NCBI RefSeq assembly: GCF_004804355.1
Contig: NZ_SRWZ01000002.1
Coordinates: forward strand, 434,001-498,000
Length of the DNA: 64,000 nucleotides
Source: Cognatitamlana onchidii
GTDB lineage: Bacteria > Bacteroidota > Bacteroidia > Flavobacteriales > Flavobacteriaceae
Direction: 5' to 3'
Below, one piece after another: positions 25,463-33,814 of this stretch. How positions within the stretch are numbered: position 1 is the stretch's first letter; every line of letters starts with the position of its first letter. The position numbers and the translations under genes are program-made. The notes below the pieces were generated by a model. The model saw only the letters and a list, made by a program, of their open reading frames with translations. It had not been told where the DNA came from and ran no database searches.

Positions 25463-26620
25463 ATGGGAGAAAATTTCAATATGTTGGCCAAAACGCTTTT
25501 TGGTTTTGAAGATTTATTAGAAAACGAGTTAAGACAGTTAGGAGCACAAAACATCAAGAAAGGTGTACGAAACGTTTCTTTTGTTGGAGATAAAGGCTTT
25601 ATGTATAAAGCAAATTTGGGACTGCGAACTGCTATAAAAATTCTAAAACCTATAAAAACCTTTACTGTACATAGTGAGCAAGACTTGTATAATAAGATTT
25701 ATGCTATGGATTGGTCAAAATACTTAAAGCCGACCGGGTCTTTAGCAATTGATGCCACTATTTATTCCGATTTGTTTTCACACTCACTATTTATTTCGCA
25801 AAAAACAAAAGATGCCATAGTAGATAAATTTAGAGATACCGATGGGCAGCGACCTAATGTCGATTTAAAGTTCCCCGACCTAAAAATAAATGTTCATATT
25901 GATAGACGAAAATGCACCATTTCCTTAGATTCTTCGGGCGATTCGTTGCATAAAAGAGGGTATAAAACAGCTACCAATATAGCACCTATTAATGAGGTGT
26001 TGGCAGCAGGGCTCATTATGCTTTCAGGATGGGATGGGCAATCCGATTTTATGGATCCCATGTGTGGTTCGGGTACCATGCTTATTGAGGCTGCAATGAT
26101 TGCTTGTAACATACCACCAAACCTTATGAGAAAAGAGTTTGCTTTTGAGCGTTGGCAAGATTGGGATGTTGATTTGTTTGAGAAAATTGAAGAGTCGTTA
26201 TTAAAAAAAACGAGAGACTTTCATTATCAAATAACAGGATATGATAAAGCCCCTAGCGCAGTTAAAAAGGCAAAAGAGAATGTGATAAATGCGCAACTTG
26301 AGGATTTTATAACCGTTAAACACGAAGATTTTTTCAAAACTCAAAAAGCAGGAGCAGGCAAGTTGCATATGGTTTTTAACCCACCTTATGGTGAGCGTCT
26401 AAACATCGATATGCAAGAGTTTTATGCCAATATAGGCAATACGTTAAAGCGTAATTATCCGGGTACGGATGCTTGGTTTATAACCTCAAACATGGATGCG
26501 CTTAAGCATGTAGGTTTGCGTCCTTCAAGGAAAATACAATTGTATAATGCCAAACTAGAGTCACGTTTGGTTAAGTATGTTATGTATGAAGGCAGTAAGA
26601 AAGGAAAGTATATGAAGTAA
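25463..26620 (+). CDS. THUMP domain class I rRNA/tRNA methyltransferase (RlmL/Trm14-like)
   Basis: A 385-residue RNA methyltransferase. An N-terminal THUMP domain (about 50-155) binds RNA; the catalytic domain has FMDPMCGSGTMLIEAA (motif I, from 196) and FNPPYGERL (motif IV, N306-PPY), the NPPY type used for guanine N2 or adenine N6 methylation. It corresponds to the N-terminal half of E. coli RlmL, which makes m2G2445 in 23S rRNA; target here inferred. A second ATG (MLAKTLFGFED) six codons in is a possible start. Confidence 0.9.
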   Translation: MGENFNMLAKTLFGFEDLLENELRQLGAQNIKKGVRNVSFVGDKGFMYKANLGLRTAIKILKPIKTFTVHSEQDLYNKIYAMDWSKYLKPTGSLAIDATIYSDLFSHSLFISQKTKDAIVDKFRDTDGQRPNVDLKFPDLKINVHIDRRKCTISLDSSGDSLHKRGYKTATNIAPINEVLAAGLIMLSGWDGQSDFMDPMCGSGTMLIEAAMIACNIPPNLMRKEFAFERWQDWDVDLFEKIEESLLKKTRDFHYQITGYDKAPSAVKKAKENVINAQLEDFITVKHEDFFKTQKAGAGKLHMVFNPPYGERLNIDMQEFYANIGNTLKRNYPGTDAWFITSNMDALKHVGLRPSRKIQLYNAKLESRLVKYVMYEGSKKGKYMK

Positions 26621-26641
26621 TATTGCTTTCTGGACGATATC

Positions 26642-27526
26642 CTATAAATGTTCTTTAAAAAAAGCAATGGTTCGCTTCCACGCTAAATCAGCTGCAGAGG
26701 CATCGTATCTTGGCGTTGTATTGTTATGAAAACCATGATTCACTCCTGGGTAAATATATGCGGTGTAAGTGATGTTAAATTTTTTGAGTGCAGCTTCATA
26801 GGCAGGCCAACCAGCATTTACTCTTTTATCTAACTCCGCATATTGAAGTAAAAGAGGCGCTTTAATTTTTGCGGTGTCTTCTTCGGAAGGTTGCCCACCA
26901 TAAAAGGGTACAGCTGCAGATAAACTAGGAATATTTACGGCCATCATATTTGAAATCCAACCACCAAAGCAAAATCCAACAACCCCCACTTTACCATTAC
27001 AATTTTCATGATTTAATAAATAGTTATAAGCGGCAATAAAATCTTGAAGCATATCAAAGCGGTCTCTTTTCTTTTGCAAAGCTCTGCCATCGTCATCATT
27101 TCCGGGGTACCCCCCTAAAGGACTTAAAGCATCGGGTGCTAGTGATAAAAAACCATCAAGAGCAGCCCGTCTACCCACATCTTCAATATATGGGTTTAAT
27201 CCTCTGTTTTCGTGCACAACAATAATACCAGGTAGTTTTTCTGTATTATTATCAGGTTGCGATAACAAACCTTTTATGGTGCCACCGCCTTTTGGGGAAT
27301 TGTAGGTAATATAATCTGAATTCAATCTAGTGTCGTCAGGTTTTACCAGTAGGTTATCAATGTAGTTTGGTGTTATAAAACTTAATAATGTAGAAACCGT
27401 TAGGCCTCCAATGGCATAAACGGATAGTTTTTCAATAAATTGGCGTCTTCCTAGTTTATTATGGGCATAGTCATCATACAGATCAAAAACTTCTTGATTA
27501 ATATCCTCTTTCGTTAATTTTTTCAT
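26642..27526 (-). CDS. Dienelactone hydrolase family protein with Tat-like signal
   Basis: A 294-residue alpha/beta hydrolase. The nucleophile elbow is GFCFGG with C186; D233 (in AELDKRV) and H264 (in GVNHGFHN) complete the triad, and E106 in VVHENRG matches the activating Glu of dienelactone hydrolase. A twin-arginine-like stretch [16 protein letters not shown] (26-41) precedes a hydrophobic helix, so the enzyme is probably exported or anchored outside the cytoplasm. Substrate unknown; most family members are not true dienelactone hydrolases. Confidence 0.9.
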   Translation of the reverse strand: MKKLTKEDINQEVFDLYDDYAHNKLGRRQFIEKLSVYAIGGLTVSTLLSFITPNYIDNLLVKPDDTRLNSDYITYNSPKGGGTIKGLLSQPDNNTEKLPGIIVVHENRGLNPYIEDVGRRAALDGFLSLAPDALSPLGGYPGNDDDGRALQKKRDRFDMLQDFIAAYNYLLNHENCNGKVGVVGFCFGGWISNMMAVNIPSLSAAVPFYGGQPSEEDTAKIKAPLLLQYAELDKRVNAGWPAYEAALKKFNITYTAYIYPGVNHGFHNNTTPRYDASAADLAWKRTIAFFKEHL

Positions 27527-27607
27527 TTTTCCTATGTTAAGAACCAGTCTTAAAGGTAATCAAAATTTAAACAAACTATGCAGACAATACTGAATCAGGA
27601 ACCTTGA

Positions 27608-28333
27608 TTACTCCGTTTTTTCAACCTTATCTTTCTTAAAAAAGGGTATTCTATAGGACAGTGTATAGCTATAACCAACACCAATAATACTACTATCGTA
27701 GTTTTTATGATATCCAGGTATGTACACATTACCGAAGTTATCAGGGACTTTTTCTGTTCCTAAAAACTTAAGCTGAACATTTAAGCCCATATAAAGGTTA
27801 TTAAATAATTCTGCTTTAATTCCTAAAAGGATTTCTGCCCAGATGGCATTTAATCCAGAAAATTCAATTTTTTCTCGGGAGGTAAGTTGTGGCGACCAGT
27901 ACTGGTTGGTGGTATATACGGTGGCACTATTTAAATCGTGGCTAAATGTACTGGCTCCTATTCTAAACCCAGCGAAAATCATGTTATCCATGTCTAACCA
28001 GTTTTCATACATGTTATAATCAATACCTGCTTTCAGGTAAGTGCCCGTTGTGGTAATATCCATGTAATTTGTAATGGTGCTTTTTTCTTCAAACCCAATT
28101 TCACCAGCAATGTAGAGCTTTTGCGTGAGTCTAAAATCTCCAATAATTTCAAATCCTGAATACTCATCATCTAAAAATGTACGTCCTAATTTGGCAATAT
28201 CAGCCCCAATTCTTAAACCATATTTTAGCTGAATCTTGGTGTTAGTAGTTTCCAATTCTGTAATACTGTCGTTCTGCCCGTAAAGCGAAACACAGCAAAA
28301 CAATAAGACTAAAAAACAATTAGTGCGTAACAT
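27608..28333 (-). CDS. DUF6048 family outer-membrane beta-barrel-like protein
   Basis: A protein of about 241 residues with a signal peptide (MLRTNCFLVLLFCCVSLYGQ) and alternating beta strands ending in a membrane-strand-like C-terminus (YSYTLSYRIPFFKK). It fits DUF6048. Two upstream ATGs (28375, 28354) exist, but the one at 28331-28333 begins exactly at the signal peptide and overlaps the previous gene by only 14 bases. Pairing with a DUF6452 lipoprotein immediately upstream is characteristic. Function unknown, presumably an outer-membrane partner. Confidence 0.75.
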   Translation of the reverse strand: MLRTNCFLVLLFCCVSLYGQNDSITELETTNTKIQLKYGLRIGADIAKLGRTFLDDEYSGFEIIGDFRLTQKLYIAGEIGFEEKSTITNYMDITTTGTYLKAGIDYNMYENWLDMDNMIFAGFRIGASTFSHDLNSATVYTTNQYWSPQLTSREKIEFSGLNAIWAEILLGIKAELFNNLYMGLNVQLKFLGTEKVPDNFGNVYIPGYHKNYDSSIIGVGYSYTLSYRIPFFKKDKVEKTE

Positions 28334-28868
28334 TAAAGTGTGTTTCAAATTCATCTTCAACAGATTGATTATCATTCATAGGTTGCCTTGTTTTCATCCA
28401 ATTATCGTCATCATCTTCAATAGTCAAGGTCACATTTTTATAAACCGTTTTATATCCACAAGCTCTAGATACATATACTAACTCTCTACTATAGTTAATG
28501 GTAATAGTGTCTGCGTTACCTTCAATAAAGTCATCGCTAGGATCATCTGGTGTGTCATTGTCATTTATACTAGCTTCCTTTATTAAGGTATATTGGGTGG
28601 TATTTTCATCGGTTTTTAGAGGGAGCAACACATTGTCGGTATCTTGAAAACTATAGCCTTCCAGTATACTTTCATTTCCCACACCAACAACCACGATATC
28701 AAAAACGTTTTTTTTGTTTTCTGGACTATTCACGTCATAAAAATCAATTATTAATCTTGGTGTGGTAGGTGTTGATTCTGGACAAATATCATCTGGTTCA
28801 CAGGCAAAAACAATAGCAACAATTATTACCAAGGGAATAAAAAGGAGTTTTAAATACTTCATTTTCAT
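28320..28868 (-). CDS. DUF6452 family lipoprotein
   Basis: A 182-residue predicted lipoprotein: hydrophobic signal, then lipobox ending at C23 (VAIVFACEPDD). The body contains CPESTPTTPRLIIDFYD and conserved Cys in VSRACGYKTVYKNV, fitting DUF6452, a Bacteroidota-specific family of unknown function. It sits between RlmD (13 bases upstream on the same strand) and the DUF6048 barrel, so the three probably form one transcript. Confidence 0.78.
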   Translation of the reverse strand: MKMKYLKLLFIPLVIIVAIVFACEPDDICPESTPTTPRLIIDFYDVNSPENKKNVFDIVVVGVGNESILEGYSFQDTDNVLLPLKTDENTTQYTLIKEASINDNDTPDDPSDDFIEGNADTITINYSRELVYVSRACGYKTVYKNVTLTIEDDDDNWMKTRQPMNDNQSVEDEFETHFNVTH

Positions 28869-28881
28869 AGTTAGGGTCGAT

Positions 28882-30294
28882 TTATCGACGTTCTAAAAGT
28901 ACAACATTTTCTACATGAAATGTTTGCGGAAACATATCTACTGCTTGGGTTTTAATAACTTTATATTGCGCATCCATCAAGGCTAAATCTCTGGCTTGAG
29001 TGGCACTGTTACAACTTACATATACAACACGTTTAGGCGCTATATTTAGAATTTGACTAACCACATCTTTATGCATGCCATCTCTAGGAGGGTCTGTGAT
29101 AATAACATCTGGTTCGCCATGTGTATTTATAAACGCTGCATTAAACACGTTTTTCATGTCTCCAACAAAAAACTCAACGTTTTTTATATGATTTAATTGT
29201 GCGTTTTCTTGGGCGGCTTTAATGGCATCGGGAACAGATTCTACACCTATTACTTTTTTTGCTTTTTTTGAAACAAATTGTGCTATGGTCCCAGTGCCAG
29301 TATATAAATCATAGACCAGCTCATGCCCAGTTAATCCTGCAAAATCTCGGGTGATTTTATAAAGCTCGTAAGCTTGATTAGAATTAGTTTGATAGAAGGA
29401 TTTGGCATTAATTTTAAATTTTAAACCTTCCATATTCTCAAAAATATGATCGCGTCCTTTATAACAAATCACATCTTGGTCATAAATAGTGTCATTTGCC
29501 TTGTTATTGATAACATATTGTAAAGAGCTTACCTCCGGAAACGTTGTAGCAATATAATTAAGAAGCAGCTCCCGTTTGGCCTTGTCTTCTTTAAAAAATT
29601 GGACTAAAACCATAATATCGCCCGTACTAGAGGTTCTAATCATCATAGTCCTTAATAAACCTGTTTGGTTTCTGGTATTAAAGAACTCCAGCCCGTTTGC
29701 AATAGCAAATTCTTTTACACCGTTTCTAATAGCATTTGATGGGTCTGCTTGTAAATAACATTGTTTTACGTCAAGAATTTTATCCCACATGCCTGGGATG
29801 TGAAATCCTAGAGCATTCTTATCGTCCAGATGTTTATCAGATTGAATTTCTTCTAGCGTTAGCCATCTACTATCACTAAAAGAAAACTCCATTTTATTTC
29901 TATAAAAATACTGATCTTTAGAACCAAGAATAGGGGTTACTTCAGGAAGTTCAATATGCCCTATTCGGGTTAAATTATTGGTCACTTCCTTCTGTTTATA
30001 ATATAGCTGATGTTCGTAGGCCATATCTTGCCATTTACATCCGCCGCATGTTCCATAATGTTTACACTCTGGGGTAGTACGTTTTTCAGAAAGCTTATGA
30101 AATACGGTAGCCTTACCTTCATAATAAGCTTTTCGCTTTTTAAAGGTTTGTACATCCACCACATCTCCTGGCACAGCGTTTGGAAGAAAAATAACTTTAC
30201 CATCTGGTGCTTTGGCTATGGTCTTCCCCTTGGCACCAGCATCAATGACTTCTACCTGTTCAAAAATTTGTTTTCTTGATTTTTTTCTTGACAT
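28882..30294 (-). CDS. rlmD: 23S rRNA (uracil(1939)-C5)-methyltransferase
   Basis: A 470-residue RlmD/RumA-type enzyme that makes m5U in 23S rRNA. An N-terminal TRAM RNA-binding domain (about 8-65) is followed by the Fe-S cysteines C77, C83, C86 and a fourth in KQCYLQ. The catalytic domain carries DLYTGTGTIAQF (SAM), DPPRDGMHKD and the nucleophile C428 in VYVSCNSATQA. First gene of a run with DUF6452 and DUF6048. The exact U modified (747 versus 1939) is inferred from family membership. Confidence 0.92.
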   Translation of the reverse strand: MSRKKSRKQIFEQVEVIDAGAKGKTIAKAPDGKVIFLPNAVPGDVVDVQTFKKRKAYYEGKATVFHKLSEKRTTPECKHYGTCGGCKWQDMAYEHQLYYKQKEVTNNLTRIGHIELPEVTPILGSKDQYFYRNKMEFSFSDSRWLTLEEIQSDKHLDDKNALGFHIPGMWDKILDVKQCYLQADPSNAIRNGVKEFAIANGLEFFNTRNQTGLLRTMMIRTSSTGDIMVLVQFFKEDKAKRELLLNYIATTFPEVSSLQYVINNKANDTIYDQDVICYKGRDHIFENMEGLKFKINAKSFYQTNSNQAYELYKITRDFAGLTGHELVYDLYTGTGTIAQFVSKKAKKVIGVESVPDAIKAAQENAQLNHIKNVEFFVGDMKNVFNAAFINTHGEPDVIITDPPRDGMHKDVVSQILNIAPKRVVYVSCNSATQARDLALMDAQYKVIKTQAVDMFPQTFHVENVVLLERR

Positions 30295-30420
30295 GCTGCA
30301 AAAATAATAATAGCCGTAAATAAAATGCTTTTATTTCCATTAACTTTAAATTTTTCATTTTAAATATTAATAAAATGAACCTTTTTAACTTTTAGGTGTC
30401 TTTATAGTGTAAGTAGCGAG

Positions 30421-30981
30421 ATGTTAATGAATAAGAAGCAGCAAATAAGAGATGGTAATCTGGTGTTAGCGTATCAATCTGGTAACAAAACAGCATTACA
30501 ACAGTTAGTAAAGTATTGGCATAAAAGTTTTTGTGAAAAAGCATATTGGTTGGTAAAGGATGCCGATGTTGCTAAAGATATTGCACAAGATAGTTGGAGC
30601 GTAATAATATCTAAAATAGATAATCTGAAAAAACCTGAAAGTTTTGCTAGTTGGGCTTTACGGATTGTTTATCACAGATCAATAGACTGGATAAAAAAAA
30701 ACAATAAATCAAGGTTGTCTTTAATAGACTATGCGTATAATCAAGAACAGATTGAAGTAGAGGAGCAGACTAATAGTCAATTAAAACAGCAGTTGCTATC
30801 TACAATAAATAAATTGCCTAGAAATCAGCAAGTGGTTATTAGAATGTTTTACGTTCAGGATTATTCGCTAAAAGAGATAAGTAGCATATTAAATATAACT
30901 GTCGGAACGGCAAAGTCTAGACTATTTCATGCTAGAGAAAAAATGAAGTTAATATTAAATAATAGAAATTATGAAAAATAA
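30421..30981 (+). CDS. ECF-type RNA polymerase sigma factor
   Basis: A 186-residue sigma-70 family protein with region 2 (about 25-90: DVAKDIAQDSWSVIISKI, SFASWALRIVYHRSIDWI) and region 4 (about 125-175: LPRNQQVVIRMFYVQDYSLK and ISSILNITVGTAKSRLFHAR). No region 3, hence ECF-like. The stop overlaps the start of the next gene, a small membrane protein, by 11 bases, the usual layout of sigma/anti-sigma pairs. Confidence 0.92.
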   Translation: MLMNKKQQIRDGNLVLAYQSGNKTALQQLVKYWHKSFCEKAYWLVKDADVAKDIAQDSWSVIISKIDNLKKPESFASWALRIVYHRSIDWIKKNNKSRLSLIDYAYNQEQIEVEEQTNSQLKQQLLSTINKLPRNQQVVIRMFYVQDYSLKEISSILNITVGTAKSRLFHAREKMKLILNNRNYEK

Positions 30982-31357
30982 TATGGAAGATATTGATAAG
31001 TTAATTAAAGAAACTTTAAACGAAGAAGAAGCCAAGTTTTATGATAAACTTGAAGAACAAAACTTACTTGAACAAGTAGGAGGGTTATTTCAAGGTAAAA
31101 TTAAATGGATTTTGATTTTAATGAATATTGTTAATTTGGTTGTTGTGGCCTTGTTCTTTTATTGTTTGGTGCAGTTTTTAAATACAGAAAGTACCAACCA
31201 ATTAATAAAATGGGCCTCGGCAGGTTTTGTATGTTTAATTTTTGCAGGAATGATAAAGTTGTTTGTTTGGTTGCAAATGGACAAAAATGCGCTGTTACGC
31301 GAAATAAAACGGTTGGAGCTTCAGGTATCATCGTTGTCTGGGAGAATTTCTGAGTAA
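30971..31357 (+). CDS. Small two-helix membrane protein (DUF6768-like), partner of the ECF sigma factor
   Basis: A 128-residue protein with a cytoplasmic N-terminus (IDKLIKETLNEEEAKFYDKL), two membrane helices (about 42-68 and 77-99) and a short coiled-coil tail (LLREIKRLELQVSSL). It resembles DUF6768. Overlap with the sigma gene suggests an anti-sigma or sensor role, but no zinc anti-sigma motif (HxxxCxxC) is present, so mechanism is unknown. Confidence 0.7.
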   Translation: MKNNMEDIDKLIKETLNEEEAKFYDKLEEQNLLEQVGGLFQGKIKWILILMNIVNLVVVALFFYCLVQFLNTESTNQLIKWASAGFVCLIFAGMIKLFVWLQMDKNALLREIKRLELQVSSLSGRISE

Positions 31358-31381
31358 ATTTTTTGAATAGATTTTTTTAGT

Positions 31382-31389
31382 TAGATTTG
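31382..31389 (+). promoter_or_regulatory. Promoter -7 element of the ornithine aminotransferase gene
   Basis: TAGATTTG fits TAnnTTTG exactly; TTG at 31363-31365 lies 16 bases upstream, about one base short of the usual range. Transcription from here would give a leader of roughly 100 bases before the ATG at 31494. Confidence 0.5.
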
Positions 31390-31390
31390 T

Positions 31391-31493
31391 AGCTCCTAGG
31401 GATGATTTCTTTCCCACGCTGAATTTTCGACAAACTTCGAAAGGATAAAGGTAGATAAGGAATGGTTATTTATTAATTTAAAACTAAATTAAA
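31391..31493 (+). promoter_or_regulatory. Structured leader of the ornithine aminotransferase gene
   Basis: The predicted leader contains AGC..GGGA/TCCC..GCT (31391-31420) and a hairpin TTTCGA (31425-31430) / TCGAAA (31437-31442), extendable by one G-U pair, then a purine-rich stretch AAGGATAAAGG. No known riboswitch class is recognised. Could be a cis-regulatory RNA, but the stems are short. Confidence 0.3.
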
Positions 31494-32774
31494 ATGGCTG
31501 TTTTAGACCAACTCACCTCGCAACAAGCGATAGATTTAGAAAACAAGTATGGTGCACACAATTACCATCCGCTACCAGTAGTATTAAACAAAGGAGAAGG
31601 TGTGTATGTTTGGGACGTTGAAGGTAAAAAGTATTATGATTTTTTATCGGCTTACTCTGCTGTAAATCAAGGGCATTGTCATCCTAGAATTGTTGATGCT
31701 ATGATACAGCAAGCTCAGACATTAACCTTAACCTCAAGAGCTTTTCATAATGATGTACTAGGAAAATTTGAAAAATTTACTTGTAATTTTTTCGGATTTG
31801 ATAAGCTCTTACCCATGAATACAGGGGCAGAAGCTGTTGAAACGGCTTTAAAACTTTGTAGAAAATGGGCCTATGAGGTAAAAGGAATTGATGAGAATAA
31901 AGCAGAAATAATAGTTTGTGAAAACAATTTTCATGGAAGAACAACAACTATTATTTCATTTTCTAACGACCCAATAGCACGCGAAAATTTTGGGCCGTAT
32001 ACACAAGGATTTATAAAAGTTGAGTACGATAATCTTTTAGCCTTGGAAGATGCTTTAAAATCAAGCCCAAACATTGCAGGTTTTTTGGTGGAGCCTATTC
32101 AAGGAGAAGCCGGAGTTTATGTGCCAAGCGGGGATTATTTAGTTAAAGCAAAAGCGCTATGCGATAAGTATCATGTTTTATTTATTGCAGACGAGGTGCA
32201 AACAGGAATAGCAAGAACGGGAAGGTTATTGGCTACTTGTGGTAATTGTAATTGTTCTATTAAAAGTTGCGAAGGAAAACCCGAAGTAAAGCCAGATGTA
32301 CTAATTTTAGGTAAAGCTATAAGTGGAGGTGTGTATCCAGTTTCTGCCGTTTTAGCGAATAATAACGTAATGGATGTTATTAAACCTGGTAACCATGGAA
32401 GTACCTTTGGAGGCAACCCTGTGGCCGCGGCTGTGGCTATGGCAGCATTAGAGGTTATCAGGGACGAGAATCTGGCTCAAAATGCTTTCGAATTAGGTAA
32501 TATTTTTAGAGAAGAACTAAATAAATTTATAAAAACAAGTTCTATCGTTAGGCTTGTAAGAGGCAAAGGATTGCTTAATGCCATTGTTATAAATGATGAT
32601 GAAGGTAGTAATAAAGCTTGGGATATTTGTTTGGCTCTTAAAGACAATGGGCTATTAGCAAAACCTACTCATGGTAATATCATTAGGTTTGCACCACCCT
32701 TAGTTATGACAAAGGAACAATTACTCGACTGTGTTTCTATTATTATTGAAACCCTTAAAGCGTTTGAAGCATAG
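31494..32774 (+). CDS. rocD: Ornithine--oxo-acid transaminase
   Basis: A 426-residue PLP enzyme of the class III aminotransferases that turns ornithine and 2-oxoglutarate into glutamate semialdehyde and glutamate. Visible: MNTGAEAVETALKLCRKWA near 104, VEPIQGEAGVYVPS near 199, FIADEVQTGIARTGR near 230 and LILGKAISGGVYP with PLP-lysine K274. Between the cofactor Asp motif and the lysine is a cysteine-rich insertion, CGNCNCSIKSC (C249, C252, C254, C259), absent from the human and Bacillus enzymes as I remember them. Monocistronic, closed by a strong terminator. Confidence 0.93.
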   Translation: MAVLDQLTSQQAIDLENKYGAHNYHPLPVVLNKGEGVYVWDVEGKKYYDFLSAYSAVNQGHCHPRIVDAMIQQAQTLTLTSRAFHNDVLGKFEKFTCNFFGFDKLLPMNTGAEAVETALKLCRKWAYEVKGIDENKAEIIVCENNFHGRTTTIISFSNDPIARENFGPYTQGFIKVEYDNLLALEDALKSSPNIAGFLVEPIQGEAGVYVPSGDYLVKAKALCDKYHVLFIADEVQTGIARTGRLLATCGNCNCSIKSCEGKPEVKPDVLILGKAISGGVYPVSAVLANNNVMDVIKPGNHGSTFGGNPVAAAVAMAALEVIRDENLAQNAFELGNIFREELNKFIKTSSIVRLVRGKGLLNAIVINDDEGSNKAWDICLALKDNGLLAKPTHGNIIRFAPPLVMTKEQLLDCVSIIIETLKAFEA

Positions 32775-32794
32775 GAGGCAACAATAGATAAATT

Positions 32795-32824
32795 AAAAAA
32801 AGCGACCAAAAGGTCGCTTTTTTT
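32795..32824. terminator. Bidirectional terminator between rocD and the CCC-motif gene
   Basis: AGCGACC (32801-32807), AAAA loop, GGTCGCT (32812-32818), flanked by A on the left and T on the right, so each strand has a T tract after the hairpin. Serves both convergent genes. Confidence 0.88.
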
Positions 32825-32842
32825 AATTGTTTGTATAAGATA

Positions 32843-33175
32843 TTACTGTTCTAATAATTCTTGTATCTTTTCTTGCATTAACTCTTGATCCTGTAAAGTT
32901 TCCCAGCCAAACATTGAAATCATTGAAATAAACATAATTAGGTATAAAACGGATAGTACGATGCCTATTATGGCTAATACTTTACCTGTCTTCACGTTTT
33001 GAATACCCGTATAAATCTCTGGGTTTTCTGAATATACTTTTGATGCCTTATTTGCTAAAACAATGGCAATTATTGCAAGAATTAAACCAACTACGCCATA
33101 GCAGCAGCATGTAGGTATTGATAGTATTCCTAAAACAAGAATAAGCGTTGAGTTTGGTATTTTTTGTTGTTCCAT
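32843..33175 (-). CDS. CCC-motif membrane protein (DUF4190-like)
   Basis: A 110-residue protein with two helices (about 12-43 and 65-92). The first contains TCCCYGVVGLILAIIAIVLA with three consecutive cysteines near 22-26, giving the family its informal name. Function unknown; similar proteins are membrane-embedded and occur beside DUF2752 genes in this family of bacteria. It follows the DUF2752 gene after 2 bases. Confidence 0.78.
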   Translation of the reverse strand: MEQQKIPNSTLILVLGILSIPTCCCYGVVGLILAIIAIVLANKASKVYSENPEIYTGIQNVKTGKVLAIIGIVLSVLYLIMFISMISMFGWETLQDQELMQEKIQELLEQ

Positions 33176-33177
33176 TT

Positions 33178-33459
33178 TTAAGTAATTAGAAAGGTTTTTA
33201 TAATGAAGCTTGAAACGATTATAACAGCATTGAGTATGGCTAATATAGCAATTAGTTTGGTACCCAATTTTAAATTTTTATAGGCATTAAAAATTATTAA
33301 CCCGAAAAGCATGACAAGGGTGTAAATAGCAGGATACATAAAAAAAGCATCCACAAACTCTCCCTTTAATATTAGAGCTAAAGCCCGTTGCATACCACAA
33401 CCTAAACATTCAAAACCTAATAGTTTTTTATTTAAGCATGGTAACATGTATTCCTCCAT
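33178..33459 (-). CDS. DUF2752 domain-containing membrane protein
   Basis: A 93-residue protein with the DUF2752 motif GFECLGCGMQRALALILKG (about 15-33) and two hydrophobic helices. Function is unknown; the Cys-x2-Cys in GFECLGCG could bind metal. The start at 33459 gives a short polar lead; an internal ATG (MLPCLNKK) four codons later is possible. Co-transcribed with the CCC-motif gene. Confidence 0.8.
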   Translation of the reverse strand: MEEYMLPCLNKKLLGFECLGCGMQRALALILKGEFVDAFFMYPAIYTLVMLFGLIIFNAYKNLKLGTKLIAILAILNAVIIVSSFIIKTFLIT

Positions 33460-33532
33460 AAGTACGATTCAATGAAAGTTTAAAAATAATAAAAGAAAAA
33501 TAAAAACAATCTTTAATTTCAAGCTGATAATA

Positions 33533-33579
33533 ACTTCTTGGAATCTACTTTTTTTAGAGTTCCAAGAAGTATTTTTTTT
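33533..33579 (+). terminator. Strong + strand terminator without an obvious gene
   Basis: ACTTCTTGGAA (33533-33543) pairs perfectly with TTCCAAGAAGT (33560-33570), extended inward by TCTA/TAGA with a one-base bulge, giving 15 pairs, then ATTTTTTTT. The nearest upstream genes are on the opposite strand, and rocD already has its own terminator, so what it ends is unclear. On the - strand no T tract follows. Confidence 0.8.
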
Positions 33580-33616
33580 AATGTAATTTGCAATCCATAA
33601 ATTTTTAAGTACGTCT

Positions 33617-33814
33617 ATGAAATATTTAAACTATATTCTTATCATAATAGGAGCATTTATTGCTACCTATAGCAAAGTTGGAGAAAAGCAAAATCAGTTT
33701 TTGTTGATTGCTGGAATTGTACTTTTAATGTTGGGGATTTATAGAATTGCCAGAACCATTCCAAGTAGAGGGGATGGAGAAGACGAGAACCATAATGCCA
33801 AAGAAGAGTTATGA
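33617..33814 (+). CDS. Small hypothetical membrane protein
   Basis: A 65-residue protein with two hydrophobic helices (about 4-19 and 28-47) and a polar, acidic C-terminal tail (RGDGEDENHNAKEEL). No family recognised. Its stop overlaps the start of the Smr-domain gene by 4 bases (ATGA-type), so they are translationally coupled. A TGTAATTTG element at 33582-33590 resembles a -7 box with a one-base shorter gap. Confidence 0.7.
   Translation: MKYLNYILIIIGAFIATYSKVGEKQNQFLLIAGIVLLMLGIYRIARTIPSRGDGEDENHNAKEEL

Noticed and set aside
25302-25520. 72-codon + strand frame across the palindromic repeat
   Set aside because: It runs through the hairpin element and into the start of the THUMP gene in another frame; composition is not protein-like.
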